Shown here: in pieces, positions 33,374 to 42,660 of the stretch
Position numbering within the stretch: the first letter of the stretch is position 1
Layout: each line of letters opens with the position of its first letter
Source of the DNA: Acerihabitans sp015654925
Lineage (GTDB): Bacteria; Pseudomonadota; Gammaproteobacteria; Enterobacterales; Enterobacteriaceae
Assembly (NCBI RefSeq): GCF_047324175.1
Contig: NZ_CP178732.1
Location: 4,526,001 to 4,590,000 of the forward strand
Length of the DNA stretch: 64,000 bases
Reading direction: 5' to 3'
The notes under the pieces: model-generated
Seen by the model: the letters and a program-made list of their open reading frames with translations, nothing else
Told to the model about the DNA's origin: nothing
Databases searched by the model: none
Program-made: the position numbers and the translations under genes

Positions 33374-34567
33374 TTATCGCTGCGGAAGATAACGCAGCGG
33401 GTTTACGGATTTCCCCTTGTAACGAATTTCAAAATGCAGTCTAACCGAGCTGGTCCCTGTGCTACCCATGGTAGCGATTTTCTGTCCGGCAGTTACTTCT
33501 TGTTGTTCCCGGACCAGCATCGTATCGTTATGGGCATATGCACTCAGGTAATCATCATTATGTTTGATGATTATCAGATTTCCGTACCCTCGCAGCGCGT
33601 TGCCTGCGTAGACAACTCGTCCGCCGGCAGTTGCCAGGATGGCTTGACCGCGTGAACCGGAAATATCGATCCCTTTGTTTCCGCCTTCTGATGCAGAAAA
33701 GTTATCGATTATCTTCCCGTCCGCTGGCCAGCGCCAACCGGTTATCGCAGTGTTGCCAGACGCTGTACTGCTTGACGTTGAGCTGGGGGCGGTAACAGGC
33801 GCGGTTGTCGCAACAACTGCACCCGATGTGGGTAACATTTTGCCGCCATTTGATGGCAACATTTTCCCTACATTCTGTTTACCTGAATCTTCAGAATACT
33901 CATTGTTTGCTTGAGAATCAATACCCGAGCTCAGCATTTTCGTATTCTCAGGCGAGTTGGCTGCGACACTGGCGCCCGCGCTGACCGGATTGCTTGCGCT
34001 CCCGGCCAACATTCCGCCGCCGCTTGCCGGCGGCGTACTGCTGCCGGTGAGAGGTGCCGTTCCGTTACTTACCTGTAATGTCTGACCAACGTTCAACCCA
34101 TAAGGTTCCGGAATATTATTCCTTTTTGCCAAATCACGGTAATCATTTCCGGTAATCCAGGCAATATAGAACAATGTATCACCAGGTTTGACCTGATAGG
34201 TAGATCCGCCATAGGAACCTTTTGGAATAGTGGTATAACTTCGATTATAAACAATCGTGCCCTGGGGCGATCGGTTAACCGGACTGATGTTTCCAGCCGC
34301 GCCGGTCTGTGGTTGCAATGCCGGTTGTTGCACCGGTTGTGACTGTGGTTGTGATTGTAGTTGCGGCCGCTGCGCCAGCGCCTGTGATTGCGCCGGCGGC
34401 TGTAATTTCGGTCTCTGTACCGGGGTGGGGCTCGTCATGCCGCCGTTGTTATCGCCGCCCACGCTACTGATTGGTGCTGAAGTATCGTCACTGGCGCATC
34501 CCGCCAACCATATACTGGCCATCGAACATACCGCAAGGCGGCGCCAATAGCGCTTTGGGCTTCCCAT
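33374..34567 (-). CDS. nlpD: Murein hydrolase activator NlpD
   Basis: A 397-residue lipoprotein: signal peptide with lipobox Cys24 (LAGC), a long Pro/Gln-rich linker, a LysM peptidoglycan-binding domain (YQVKPGDTLFYIAWITGN), a Ser/Thr-rich low-complexity linker and a C-terminal LytM/M23 domain (GNKGIDISGSRGQAILATAGG). The LytM metal ligands are degenerate, as in E. coli, where NlpD activates AmiC at the septum. The ATG at 34567 is 8 bases after GGAG; an ATG two codons earlier (34573) aligns with E. coli but is only 2 bases from it. The linkers are longer than in E. coli (379 residues). Confidence 0.94.
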   Translation of the reverse strand: MGSPKRYWRRLAVCSMASIWLAGCASDDTSAPISSVGGDNNGGMTSPTPVQRPKLQPPAQSQALAQRPQLQSQPQSQPVQQPALQPQTGAAGNISPVNRSPQGTIVYNRSYTTIPKGSYGGSTYQVKPGDTLFYIAWITGNDYRDLAKRNNIPEPYGLNVGQTLQVSNGTAPLTGSSTPPASGGGMLAGSASNPVSAGASVAANSPENTKMLSSGIDSQANNEYSEDSGKQNVGKMLPSNGGKMLPTSGAVVATTAPVTAPSSTSSSTASGNTAITGWRWPADGKIIDNFSASEGGNKGIDISGSRGQAILATAGGRVVYAGNALRGYGNLIIIKHNDDYLSAYAHNDTMLVREQQEVTAGQKIATMGSTGTSSVRLHFEIRYKGKSVNPLRYLPQR

Positions 34568-34814
34568 GCTCATCTCTCCCCTATGGCAGCAAAGCCAATC
34601 ATCATTCCAAACATGCCAGACATTATCGTTATACATCCTATTTTCTCTCATTACTTCATGAATGAGAGTATTTTCAGCTATTTCCGAAAGTTTAATTTTA
34701 TGCAGTTAATGCTAGCAACATCCACCGGAAGGCGCCATAAAACAGTTGTATAGAAATTTAAACCGCCGCGTGGGGCGCTAAGGAAGCAGGAAGAAAGGGA
34801 AAATAGGCGGCGGA

Positions 34815-35441
34815 TTATGCCAGTTCCCCACGAATCAGGGGGACAAAACGTACGGCCTCGACGGTTTCCACCATGAATTCGCCTCCCTGGCGCCGGACGG
34901 TGGTCAAATCCTGGGTATCCTCCCCCACCGGCAAGACCATGATGCCGCCCTCGTCGAGCTGGGCCATTAACGCGGATGGGATTTCCGGCGGCGCGGCGGT
35001 GACGATAATGGCGTCAAAAGGCCCGCGGGAAGGCCAGCCGAGCCAGCCGTCGCCATGGCGGGTGGATACATTATGCAAATCAAGCTGTTTCAGGCGGCGC
35101 TTGGCCTGCCACTGGAGTTTTTTGATCCGTTCGACCGAACAGACATGCTGCACCAGGTGCGCCAGAATGGCGGTCTGATAACCCGAGCCGGTGCCGATTT
35201 CCAATACGCGGGAAGTGGGTTTAAGGCGCAGCAGCTCGGTCATGCGGGCAACGATATAAGGCTGCGAGATGGTCTGGCCGGAACCGATGGGCAACGCGGT
35301 ATTATCATAGGCCTTATGCTCAAAGGCTTCGTCGATAAAGCGCTCGCGCGGTACCGATTCGATGGCCTGTAGCAGCCGCTCGTCCTGAATCCCCTGTTGG
35401 CGGAGTTGGTCCAATAATGCCTGTGTGCGCCGGTTTACCAT
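34815..35441 (-). CDS. pcm: Protein-L-isoaspartate O-methyltransferase
   Basis: A 208-residue SAM-dependent repair enzyme, the same length as in E. coli. Motif I is VLEIGTGSGYQTAILA, with SGQTISQPYIVARMTELL and FDAIIVTAAPPEIP. It methylates isoaspartyl residues to start their repair. Start at MVNRR; its ATG overlaps the surE stop by 7 bases, so the two are translationally linked. A 250-base AT-rich gap separates it from nlpD. Confidence 0.97.
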   Translation of the reverse strand: MVNRRTQALLDQLRQQGIQDERLLQAIESVPRERFIDEAFEHKAYDNTALPIGSGQTISQPYIVARMTELLRLKPTSRVLEIGTGSGYQTAILAHLVQHVCSVERIKKLQWQAKRRLKQLDLHNVSTRHGDGWLGWPSRGPFDAIIVTAAPPEIPSALMAQLDEGGIMVLPVGEDTQDLTTVRRQGGEFMVETVEAVRFVPLIRGELA

Positions 35442-36196
35442 TTGCCGCTGACCTCCGCATTTTCCAGCCAAGACGTGAGCACCGATTGGGCGGAATAAGC
35501 GGTTAAATCCACCTGTAGCGGCGTAATGGAGACGTACCCTTGTTCGATAGCGGCAAAATCGGTATCGGGGCCGTTGTCGAACGTTTCTCCCGGCGGTCCG
35601 ATCCAGAACATTTCATGCCCGCGCGGGTCCAGCTGCCGGATAGCCTGATTCGCCGGATGGCGGCTGCCGCAGCGGGTTACCCTGATCCCCTTGATGGCCG
35701 ACAGGGGCACATCGGGCACGTTGATATTAAGTATTTTACCGGTCCGCAGCGGCTCGCTGGTCAGCGCGCGAATCAGCCGGCACGCGACGGTCACGGCGGT
35801 GTCGTAGTGCCGGGTGCCGTTAAGGGAGATGGCCAGCGCGGGCAATCCCAGGTGACGCCCCTCCATGGCGGCGGCCACCGTGCCGGAATAGATGACATCA
35901 TCGCCCAGATTGGCGCCGGCGTTAACGCCGGATACCACGATATCGGGACCGGGGCGCATCAGGGCATTCACTCCGAGATACACGCAGTCGGTGGGGGTGC
36001 CGGACTGTACGGCGATATCCCCGTTGCTTTGTTTAATGGTGCGCAGCGGGACATCCAGGGTCAATGAATTTGACGATCCGCTGCGGTTGCGATCGGGCGC
36101 AACCACCTGTACGTCGGCAAAACGACGCATGGCGTCCGCCAGCAACTGGATGCCGGGCGCATGGATTCCATCATCATTACTCAGCAGTATGCGCAT
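35435..36196 (-). CDS. surE: 5'/3'-nucleotidase SurE
   Basis: A 253-residue protein of E. coli length. The N-terminal metal-binding motif MRILLSNDDGIHAPGI (adjacent Asp residues), the SGTPTDCVYLG and VSGVNAGANLGDDVIYSGTVAAAMEG blocks are intact. It dephosphorylates nucleotides and short polyphosphate under stress. Upstream, 199 bases separate it from truD; in E. coli these genes overlap. Confidence 0.97.
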   Translation of the reverse strand: MRILLSNDDGIHAPGIQLLADAMRRFADVQVVAPDRNRSGSSNSLTLDVPLRTIKQSNGDIAVQSGTPTDCVYLGVNALMRPGPDIVVSGVNAGANLGDDVIYSGTVAAAMEGRHLGLPALAISLNGTRHYDTAVTVACRLIRALTSEPLRTGKILNINVPDVPLSAIKGIRVTRCGSRHPANQAIRQLDPRGHEMFWIGPPGETFDNGPDTDFAAIEQGYVSITPLQVDLTAYSAQSVLTSWLENAEVSGKW

Positions 36197-36395
36197 ATCG
36201 TTATTAGCTTTATTAATTATGAGTAGTTTTTAAACGCGCCGCCCACCCATTGGGCAAAGACCGCCCCGTCACCCCAAACGAATGTCCGGATTTACGGGCG
36301 GCAAATAAAAGCAATAATGGCATGAAACGCCACGGCGGTGAAGCCTGCAATCCCTACTGATAAACAAAATTCACGCCGTGCGCGGTTACCCGGCC

Positions 36396-37445
36396 CTATA
36401 ATGCGATATCAGCCGCCGCGTCGAGCAGTTCCCGCACTACGCTGGTGGCGAAACAGCCCGCGGGCAGGGCAAAGGACAGCGTCAGCACGCTATCATCCTG
36501 CCACGACCAGCGCATGTCGGCCGGTTTCAGCAGTATAGCCCGGCGGGCCGGTTCTACCCGCTCGCGGGCCAATAATGCCAGCAGCTCCGGTTGGCCGGCC
36601 AGGCATTCCTGCTCAAACGCCAGCGCCTCCCCGGCGCTGCCGGGCAATCCGTCCCCGGGCAAAGGCGCGGTCAGGCTCAGTTCGCCTTGGGCCACGCGCT
36701 CCGGCAGCGTGGGCATATCGTCCTGCGTGGCGATAAACCAGCTGCCCCGGCCGGTAAGTTGCAGCGCATCCCCGGCCAGCACCTGCCAGCGGCCCAGGCG
36801 CCGCAGCCGTTCGCTGACGACCAGGTTAAACAGCGCGCTGCGGGCGGCGGAGAGATAAAAGCTGCGTTTGCTGCGCTCTTTCACCTTGATTTCATCCCGC
36901 GCCCAGCGCAGCGCCCGATCGATATTATTGCCGTGATGGCCGAAGCGCTGGCTGCCGAAATAGTTTGGCACCCCGTCGCGGACGATACTCTCCAGACGCT
37001 GTTCCACCGCCGCGCGATCGCTGATTTCGCGCAGGACCAGGGTAAACGCATTGCCCTTCAGGGTGCCGATGCGCAGTTTGCGCAGATGCCGGGTAACCTG
37101 GATAACCTCGCAGCCTTCCAAGTGAAACGCGGTGAAATCCGGCGCGTCTTTGCCTGGCAAATGCAGGCAAAACCACTGCTCGGTGACCGCATGGCGGTCT
37201 TTTAGCCCGGCGTAGCTCACGGCGCGGGCCGGGATGGCGGCGAATTTCGCCAGCGCTTCGGCGACGAACACCGTGTTGCAGCCGCTTTTCCGCAGCCGTA
37301 CCAGCACATGCTCACCCTCGCCGTCGGGTATAAATCCCAGATCTTCCATGACCAGGAAATCCTCGGGCCGCGCCTTGATGATACCGCTGGCCGCGGGTTT
37401 ACCGTGCAGCCAGAACAGCTCTTGGTGATTGAGGGGATTTATCAT
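36396..37445 (-). CDS. truD: tRNA pseudouridine(13) synthase TruD
   Basis: A 349-residue pseudouridine synthase (E. coli 349). The catalytic Asp83 lies in SYAGLKDRHAVTEQWF; GNAFTLVLREI and VPNYFGSQRFGHHGNN are family motifs. It modifies U13 of tRNA-Glu. The last ~10 residues differ from E. coli. Its ATG overlaps the ispF stop by four bases. Confidence 0.95.
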   Translation of the reverse strand: MINPLNHQELFWLHGKPAASGIIKARPEDFLVMEDLGFIPDGEGEHVLVRLRKSGCNTVFVAEALAKFAAIPARAVSYAGLKDRHAVTEQWFCLHLPGKDAPDFTAFHLEGCEVIQVTRHLRKLRIGTLKGNAFTLVLREISDRAAVEQRLESIVRDGVPNYFGSQRFGHHGNNIDRALRWARDEIKVKERSKRSFYLSAARSALFNLVVSERLRRLGRWQVLAGDALQLTGRGSWFIATQDDMPTLPERVAQGELSLTAPLPGDGLPGSAGEALAFEQECLAGQPELLALLARERVEPARRAILLKPADMRWSWQDDSVLTLSFALPAGCFATSVVRELLDAAADIAL

Positions 37446-37918
37446 TGCGCTTTTAGCAGCAACACCACCGCCTCACAGGCGATGCCTTCGCCACGTCCGG
37501 TGAAACCCAGCTGTTCGGTGGTGGTCGCCTTGACATTGACATCGTCCATATGGCATTGCAGGTCTTCCGCCAGATGGACGCGCATTTGCGGGATATGCGG
37601 GGCCATTTTCGGCGCCTGGGCAATAATGGTGATATCGATATTGCCCAAACGGTAGCCTTTCGCCTGGATGCGGCGCCAGGCTTCGCGCAACAATCCGCGG
37701 CTGTCGGCATTTTTATAGGCGGCATCGGTATCCGGGAATAATTTACCGATATCCCCGAGCGCGGCGGCGCCAAGCAGGGCATCCGTCGCGGCATGCAGCG
37801 CCACATCGCCGTCGGAATGAGCCAGCAGGCCCTGCGCGTAAGGTATACGCACGCCGCCGATAATCAACGGGCCCGGCCCGCCGAATTTATGAACATCAAA
37901 ACCATGACCGATACGCAT
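37442..37918 (-). CDS. ispF: 2-C-methyl-D-erythritol 2,4-cyclodiphosphate synthase
   Basis: A 158-residue enzyme of the non-mevalonate isoprenoid pathway that cyclises CDP-ME 2-phosphate. The zinc ligands lie in RIGHGFDVHKF (Asp8, His10) and LLAHSDGDVALHA; KATTTEQLGFTGRGEGIACEAVVLL is the C-terminal block. In E. coli ispD and ispF overlap; here 108 bases with a strong palindrome separate them. Confidence 0.97.
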   Translation of the reverse strand: MRIGHGFDVHKFGGPGPLIIGGVRIPYAQGLLAHSDGDVALHAATDALLGAAALGDIGKLFPDTDAAYKNADSRGLLREAWRRIQAKGYRLGNIDITIIAQAPKMAPHIPQMRVHLAEDLQCHMDDVNVKATTTEQLGFTGRGEGIACEAVVLLLKAQ

Positions 37919-37987
37919 TTTCGGTTCTCCTTGTGATATGGGCGCGCGTGGTAATGCATAGATGCGCGAATAAACGCGTTAATCAAC

Positions 37988-38020
37988 CGCGGCGCTTAAG
38001 TACGTTGCTTAAGCGCCGCG
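37988..38020. repeat. Perfect 13-base inverted repeat between ispD and ispF
   Basis: CGCGGCGCTTAAG (37988-38000) and CTTAAGCGCCGCG (38008-38020) are perfect arms with a 7-base loop. The hairpin lies only 7 bases beyond the ispD stop in an otherwise continuous operon. No T run follows; it may partially terminate, stabilise the upstream mRNA, or be a dispersed repeat element. Confidence 0.75.
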
Positions 38021-38026
38021 ACAACG

Positions 38027-38791
38027 CTACGCCAGGGATTCTTGTTGCAATTGGGTAAAGTAAAACCGCGCCAGGGCTAAATCTTCCGGCCGCGTGACTT
38101 TGATGTTATCCCCGCGGCCGGCCACCAGCAAAGGCTGGTAGCCGCAATACTCCAGCGCCGAGGCTTCATCGGTGATCCGGGCTCCCTCGCTGAGCGCGCG
38201 GGTCAGGCAGGCTTCCAGCAGGGACAGGGGGAACAGTTGCGGGGTCAGGGCATGCCACAGATTTTGGCGATCCACCGTATGATCAATGGCCGTTTCGCCG
38301 GTAATGGCCTCTGGCGCATGATCCGGCGCGACGGCGCGGGCGCGCTTCATGGTATCCCTGACCGGCGTCGCCAGGATGCCGCCGATGGCGGTATGGGCGG
38401 TGATAGCCAGCAGGCGGGTTAAATCGTCCTGATGCAGGCAAGGGCGGGCGGCGTCGTGCACCAGCACCCAATCGCCGTCCTGTGCGTGCGACCGCGCTTG
38501 CTTCAGGCCGGCCAAGACGGAATCGGCCCGTTCCCGACCGCCGATTACCCGGCTTATCCGGCTATCGCCGGCAATGGCCAACGTATCGAAATAACGATCC
38601 CCGGCGCTGATGGCCACAATCACCCGGCGCACGCACGGCTGGCGCAGCAGCGCCGCGATGGCGTGCTCAAGCAGGGTTTTATCCCCGATGGTGAGATATT
38701 GTTTAGGGCAATCCCGCTGCATGCGGCTGCCGATGCCGGCGGCCGGCAAAATAGCGATGACGTCGGGGAAAGCCCCCGTTAAAAAGGCCAT
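38027..38791 (-). CDS. ispD: 2-C-methyl-D-erythritol 4-phosphate cytidylyltransferase
   Basis: A 254-residue nucleotidyltransferase. The CTP-binding loop is ILPAAGIGSRMQRDCPKQY; VLVHDAARPCL and DHTVDRQNLWHALTPQLFPLSLL follow as in the family. It makes CDP-ME from MEP for isoprenoid synthesis. Its first base coincides with the last base of the ftsB stop (TAATG-type junction), showing tight coupling to ftsB. Confidence 0.97.
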   Translation of the reverse strand: MAFLTGAFPDVIAILPAAGIGSRMQRDCPKQYLTIGDKTLLEHAIAALLRQPCVRRVIVAISAGDRYFDTLAIAGDSRISRVIGGRERADSVLAGLKQARSHAQDGDWVLVHDAARPCLHQDDLTRLLAITAHTAIGGILATPVRDTMKRARAVAPDHAPEAITGETAIDHTVDRQNLWHALTPQLFPLSLLEACLTRALSEGARITDEASALEYCGYQPLLVAGRGDNIKVTRPEDLALARFYFTQLQQESLA

Positions 38792-39108
38792 TATTGATTT
38801 TCTTGCGCGGCAGGCGCCGCCGACCGGCGTTTAGACTGGTCCGGCACCAGGCGATAGAAACTCTCTCCCGGCTTAATCATGCCGAGCTCGTTGCGAGATC
38901 GTTCCTCGATGGCTTCTTGCCCATCGTTTAGATCATCGATTTCTGCAAATAACTGATCGTTGCGCGCTTTAAGCTTCGCATTACCGGCCTGCTGGACCGA
39001 CACGTCATCCTCTACCCGGACTAAATCGTGTACGCCATTTTTACCCAGCCATAAAGAATATTGCAGCCAGCCAAGCAGAACCAATAGTAGCAGCGTAAGT
39101 TTTCCCAT
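38791..39108 (-). CDS. ftsB: Cell division protein FtsB
   Basis: A 105-residue bitopic inner-membrane protein: a membrane segment at residues ~3-20 (LTLLLLVLLGWLQYSLWLG), then a coiled coil (~30-70, NAKLKARNDQLFAEIDDLNDG) and a short periplasmic tail. It joins FtsL and FtsQ in the divisome and helps switch on septal wall synthesis. Start set at MGKLTLLLL; the upstream extension is not part of the family. Confidence 0.96.
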   Translation of the reverse strand: MGKLTLLLLVLLGWLQYSLWLGKNGVHDLVRVEDDVSVQQAGNAKLKARNDQLFAEIDDLNDGQEAIEERSRNELGMIKPGESFYRLVPDQSKRRSAAPAAQENQ

Positions 39109-39268
39109 CCCCGCCCCCTGAAAGACTGCCCAATCATCCCATAACTTATGGCAGGACTCCACACCGGGTGACAAAATGAAGGGGTAAAACCCTTGAAAGC
39201 TGCTTTATTGCGCTGATTGTTGATGCTTTTTTACGGTTTGTTACCGCAGGTAACTCCCGCGGCGAAAT

Positions 39269-39616
39269 TTACCACCCCGTAAGCTGTGCGAAAACTAACC
39301 AGAAGAGGCAGAAAACCGATACGCCGATGCACAGGATCATCAATAACAGACGCCCGGCCAGCAGCACGCTGAAAATCAGGCCGATCAATACCGACACCGG
39401 TATTAACGCCAGAAAGAACGGCCAAGTGTAGAGCAGGAAGAATAATGCATTGGCGCCATAGAGCAGAATGGGAACGGCAAAAGCCAGCCAGTAGAAGATA
39501 AAACCCGCCATCGCCCCCCAAAAGCCATAGGCCGGTTCTTCCGCGCCGCGTTCGACACCCGGGGCTTTGGTCAGTTTTACCGGCATAACGCGCTTTGATT
39601 GGGTGACATTCAGCAT
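39269..39616 (-). CDS. ygbE: DUF3561 inner membrane protein YgbE
   Basis: A 115-residue protein with about three membrane segments; GFWGAMAGFIFYWLAFAVPILLYG and LFFLLYTWPFFLALIPVSVLIG match E. coli YgbE (DUF3561), function unknown. It lies between cysC and ftsB as in E. coli. Another minus-strand frame covers the same bases but gives a Cys/His/Gly-rich product without family resemblance. Confidence 0.85.
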   Translation of the reverse strand: MLNVTQSKRVMPVKLTKAPGVERGAEEPAYGFWGAMAGFIFYWLAFAVPILLYGANALFFLLYTWPFFLALIPVSVLIGLIFSVLLAGRLLLMILCIGVSVFCLFWLVFAQLTGW

Positions 39617-39678
39617 TAATCTCGCATCCTGGGCTCATGATACGGCGCCGCGCCGGAGCGCGCCGCCGATTTGGCTTC

Positions 39679-40299
39679 TCAGGAACCGATAATAACGCGA
39701 CTGCGCAGCACGTCTAATAAATGGCGGGTCAAATGTGTTACCAATTGTTGGCCATCCAGATGAATATCCGGCCGCTCCGGCGCCTCGTAAACCGAGTCGA
39801 TGCCGGTGAAATCGCGCAGTTCGCCGGCGCGGGCTTTTTTATACAAACCTTTGGGATCGCGGGCTTCGCAAATGGCCAGGGGCGTATCCACGTAGATTTC
39901 GATAAAGCGCCCGGCGGGGAGCAGATCGCGCACCATGGCGCGCTCCGAGCGGTGCGGCGAGATAAACGCGGTCAGCACCACCAGTCCCGCATCCACCATC
40001 AGGCGGGCCACCTCGCCCACCCGCCGGATATTTTCCCGCCGGTCCGCATCGTTAAAGCCCAAATCGCGGCACAGGCCGTGGCGCACATTGTCGCCGTCGA
40101 GCAGGTAGGTGCTGACCCCCAACTGATGCAGCGCCTGCTCAAGGGCGCCCGCCAGGGTGGATTTACCCGACCCGGACAGGCCGGTGAACCACAGTACCGT
40201 ACCCTGATGGCCATGCAGGCGCTCGCGTTCCTCCCGGGCCACGGGATGGTCGTGCCAGACGACATTTTCGTCCGGCGAAACGTGCAGCGGACCGGACAT
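39679..40299 (-). CDS. cysC: Adenylyl-sulfate (APS) kinase
   Basis: A 206-residue kinase that makes PAPS from APS. The P-loop is GLSGSGKST (residues 40-48), followed by LDGDNVRHGLCRDLGF and the lid FIEIYVDTPLAICEARDPKGLYKKAR. Third step of the cysDNC activation system; it starts 2 bases after the cysN stop. Somewhat longer than E. coli CysC (201). Confidence 0.97.
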   Translation of the reverse strand: MSGPLHVSPDENVVWHDHPVAREERERLHGHQGTVLWFTGLSGSGKSTLAGALEQALHQLGVSTYLLDGDNVRHGLCRDLGFNDADRRENIRRVGEVARLMVDAGLVVLTAFISPHRSERAMVRDLLPAGRFIEIYVDTPLAICEARDPKGLYKKARAGELRDFTGIDSVYEAPERPDIHLDGQQLVTHLTRHLLDVLRSRVIIGS

Positions 40300-40301
40300 G
40301 G

Positions 40302-41729
40302 TTATTTTCCTCCCAGCAAATCGCGGGCGCCCCAGTGCGGAAAGTGGCGGCGAACCAGCGCATTAAGCTCCAGTTCCAGGTCGCTGTGCGCCTGCGGTTC
40401 CTGAAATACCTCCGCCAGGGGTTCGCGCACCATGCCGGCGCCGACGGTGACATTGCTCAGCCGATCGATAAAGATCATGCCGCCGGTGACGGCGTTATGG
40501 GGGTATTTATCCAGGATCATGGGCTCGTCGAACGCCATCTCCACCAGGCCGATACCGTTGAGCGGCAGGCTATCCGCCACCCGCTGGGTCAGGCTGTTGA
40601 TTTCCACCTGGTATTGAATATTTTCGATTCGGGCGCGGGTTTTCTTACCGGCGATTTTAATATCAAAGCTCTGGCCGGCCACCAGCGGCCGTTCGGTCAT
40701 CCAGACCACGTCCACCAGGGCGTTGCGCACCGGTTGCAGCGTTTCGCCGGCGTCAACCACCAGATCGCCGCGGCTGATATCGATTTCGTCCGCCAATACC
40801 AGGGTAATCGCCTCGCCGGCCCAGGCCTCGGTCAGATCGCCGTCGAAGGTGACAATGCGGGCGATGGAGGAGGTGACGCCGGAAGGCAGCACTTTAATCT
40901 GTTGCCCCACCCGCAGCACCCCTGCCGCCATGGTGCCGGCGTAACCGCGGAAATCCAGGTTGGGCCGGTTGACATATTGCACCGGGAAACGCATCGGCTG
41001 CTGTTCGTTGAGGCGAATGACTTCCACGGTTTCCAGCACATCGAGCAGGGTCGGGCCGTTATACCAGGGCATTGCCGCGCTGGGGGTCACGACGTTGTCG
41101 CCGTCCAGGGCCGAAATCGGCACAAACGTGATGCTCAGATCGACGGGCAACTCTTCGGCAAAATGCAAATAATCTTGTTTAAACTGTTCATAGACGGTCT
41201 GGTCGTAGTCCACCAGATCCATCTTGTTTACCGCCACCACCAGGTGGCGAATCCCCAGCAGCGTACTGATAAAGCTGTGGCGGCGGGTTTGATCCAGCAC
41301 GCCTTTGCGCGCGTCGATAAGCAGAATCGCCAAATCGCAGGTGGAGGCGCCGGTGGCCATATTGCGGGTATATTGCTCATGCCCGGGGGTATCGGCAATG
41401 ATAAACTTGCGCTTTTCCGTGGAAAAATAGCGGTAGGCCACATCAATGGTGATGCCCTGTTCGCGCTCGGCCTGCAGCCCGTCCACCAGTAAAGCCAGAT
41501 CCAGCTTCTCTCCCTGGGTGCCCAGGCGTTTGCTATCGGAGTGCAGCGTGGTCAGCTGATCTTCGTAGATCTGGCGGGTGTCGTGCAGCAGCCGGCCAAT
41601 CAGGGTGCTTTTGCCATCATCCACGCTGCCGCAGGTGAGAAACCGCAGCAGGGTTTTATACTGTTGCGCATGCAGGTATGCTTCTACCCCGCCCTGCTCG
41701 GCGATCTGTTTAGCTATAGTCGAGTTCAT
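40302..41729 (-). CDS. cysN: Sulfate adenylyltransferase GTPase subunit
   Basis: A 475-residue EF-Tu-like GTPase that powers ATP sulfurylase. G1 is GSVDDGKST (residues 34-42), G3 DTPGHEQYTRNM, G4 NKMDLVDY; beta-barrel domains follow. It works with CysD to form APS. It lies 12 bases after cysD and 2 bases before cysC in the cysGDNC operon. Confidence 0.98.
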   Translation of the reverse strand: MNSTIAKQIAEQGGVEAYLHAQQYKTLLRFLTCGSVDDGKSTLIGRLLHDTRQIYEDQLTTLHSDSKRLGTQGEKLDLALLVDGLQAEREQGITIDVAYRYFSTEKRKFIIADTPGHEQYTRNMATGASTCDLAILLIDARKGVLDQTRRHSFISTLLGIRHLVVAVNKMDLVDYDQTVYEQFKQDYLHFAEELPVDLSITFVPISALDGDNVVTPSAAMPWYNGPTLLDVLETVEVIRLNEQQPMRFPVQYVNRPNLDFRGYAGTMAAGVLRVGQQIKVLPSGVTSSIARIVTFDGDLTEAWAGEAITLVLADEIDISRGDLVVDAGETLQPVRNALVDVVWMTERPLVAGQSFDIKIAGKKTRARIENIQYQVEINSLTQRVADSLPLNGIGLVEMAFDEPMILDKYPHNAVTGGMIFIDRLSNVTVGAGMVREPLAEVFQEPQAHSDLELELNALVRRHFPHWGARDLLGGK

Positions 41730-41741
41730 AACGATCGCTCC

Positions 41742-42650
41742 TTAAAAGTAACCCTGACGCTTTTTCATTTCCATCGATCCGGACTGATCGCGGTCGATAA
41801 CCCTGCCCTGCCGTTCGCTGGTGGTGGACACCAGCATTTCTTCGATAATCTCCGGCAGGGTTTGCGCCGTGGACTCCACCGCGCCGGTCAGGGGCCAGCA
41901 GCCGAGGGTGCGAAAACGCACCATGCGCTGGGCGATCACTTCGCCGGGTTGCAGGTCGATGCGGTCGTCATCAACCATCAGCAGCATGCCGTCACGCTCC
42001 AGCACCGGGCGCGGCTTGGCCAGGTAAAGCGGCACAATTTCGATATTTTCCAGATAGATATATTGCCAGATATCCAGTTCGGTCCAGTTGGACAAGGGGA
42101 AGACCCGGATGCTTTCGCCTTTATTGATCTGGCCGTTATAGTTGTGCCACAGCTCCGGCCGCTGGTTTTTCGGGTCCCAGCGGTGAAAACGATCGCGGAA
42201 TGAATAAATGCGTTCCTTGGCGCGGGATTTTTCCTCGTCGCGCCGGGCGCCGCCGAACGCGGCGTCAAAACCGTACTTGTTCAGCGCCTGCTTGAGGCCT
42301 TCGGTTTTCATGATATCGGTATGCTTGGCGCTGCCGTGGATAAACGGATTAATCCCCATCGCCACGCCGTCCGGGTTGCGGTGCACCAGCAGCTCAAAGC
42401 CGTAGGCCTTGGCGGTGCGATCGCGGAATTGGTACATTTCGCGAAATTTCCAGCCGGTATCCACATGCAGCAGCGGGAACGGCAGCGTGCCCGGGAAAAA
42501 CGCCTTGCGGGCCAGATGCAGCATCACCGAGGAATCTTTACCGATGGAGTACATCATCACCGGATTGGCGAATTCGGCCGCGACTTCACGGATGATATGG
42601 ATGCTTTCCGCCTCCAACTGCCGTAAATGGGTGAGTCGTTGTTGATCCAT
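41742..42650 (-). CDS. cysD: Sulfate adenylyltransferase small subunit
   Basis: A 302-residue ATP pyrophosphatase-type subunit, same length as E. coli CysD. The PP-loop SIGKDSSVMLHLARKA, FGGARRDEEKSRAKER and RFRTLGCWPLTGAVES are intact. Start set at MDQQRLTHLRQLE; the frame extends upstream into the end of cysG, which it overlaps only out of frame. Begins 10 bases after cysG. Confidence 0.98.
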   Translation of the reverse strand: MDQQRLTHLRQLEAESIHIIREVAAEFANPVMMYSIGKDSSVMLHLARKAFFPGTLPFPLLHVDTGWKFREMYQFRDRTAKAYGFELLVHRNPDGVAMGINPFIHGSAKHTDIMKTEGLKQALNKYGFDAAFGGARRDEEKSRAKERIYSFRDRFHRWDPKNQRPELWHNYNGQINKGESIRVFPLSNWTELDIWQYIYLENIEIVPLYLAKPRPVLERDGMLLMVDDDRIDLQPGEVIAQRMVRFRTLGCWPLTGAVESTAQTLPEIIEEMLVSTTSERQGRVIDRDQSGSMEMKKRQGYF

Positions 42651-42660
42651 TATTACGTCC

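Noticed and set aside
39231..39638. Alternative minus-strand frame over ygbE
   Set aside because: The DUF3561 frame at 39269-39616 has the conserved hydrophobic segments; the alternative is Cys/His/Gly-rich and unmatched.
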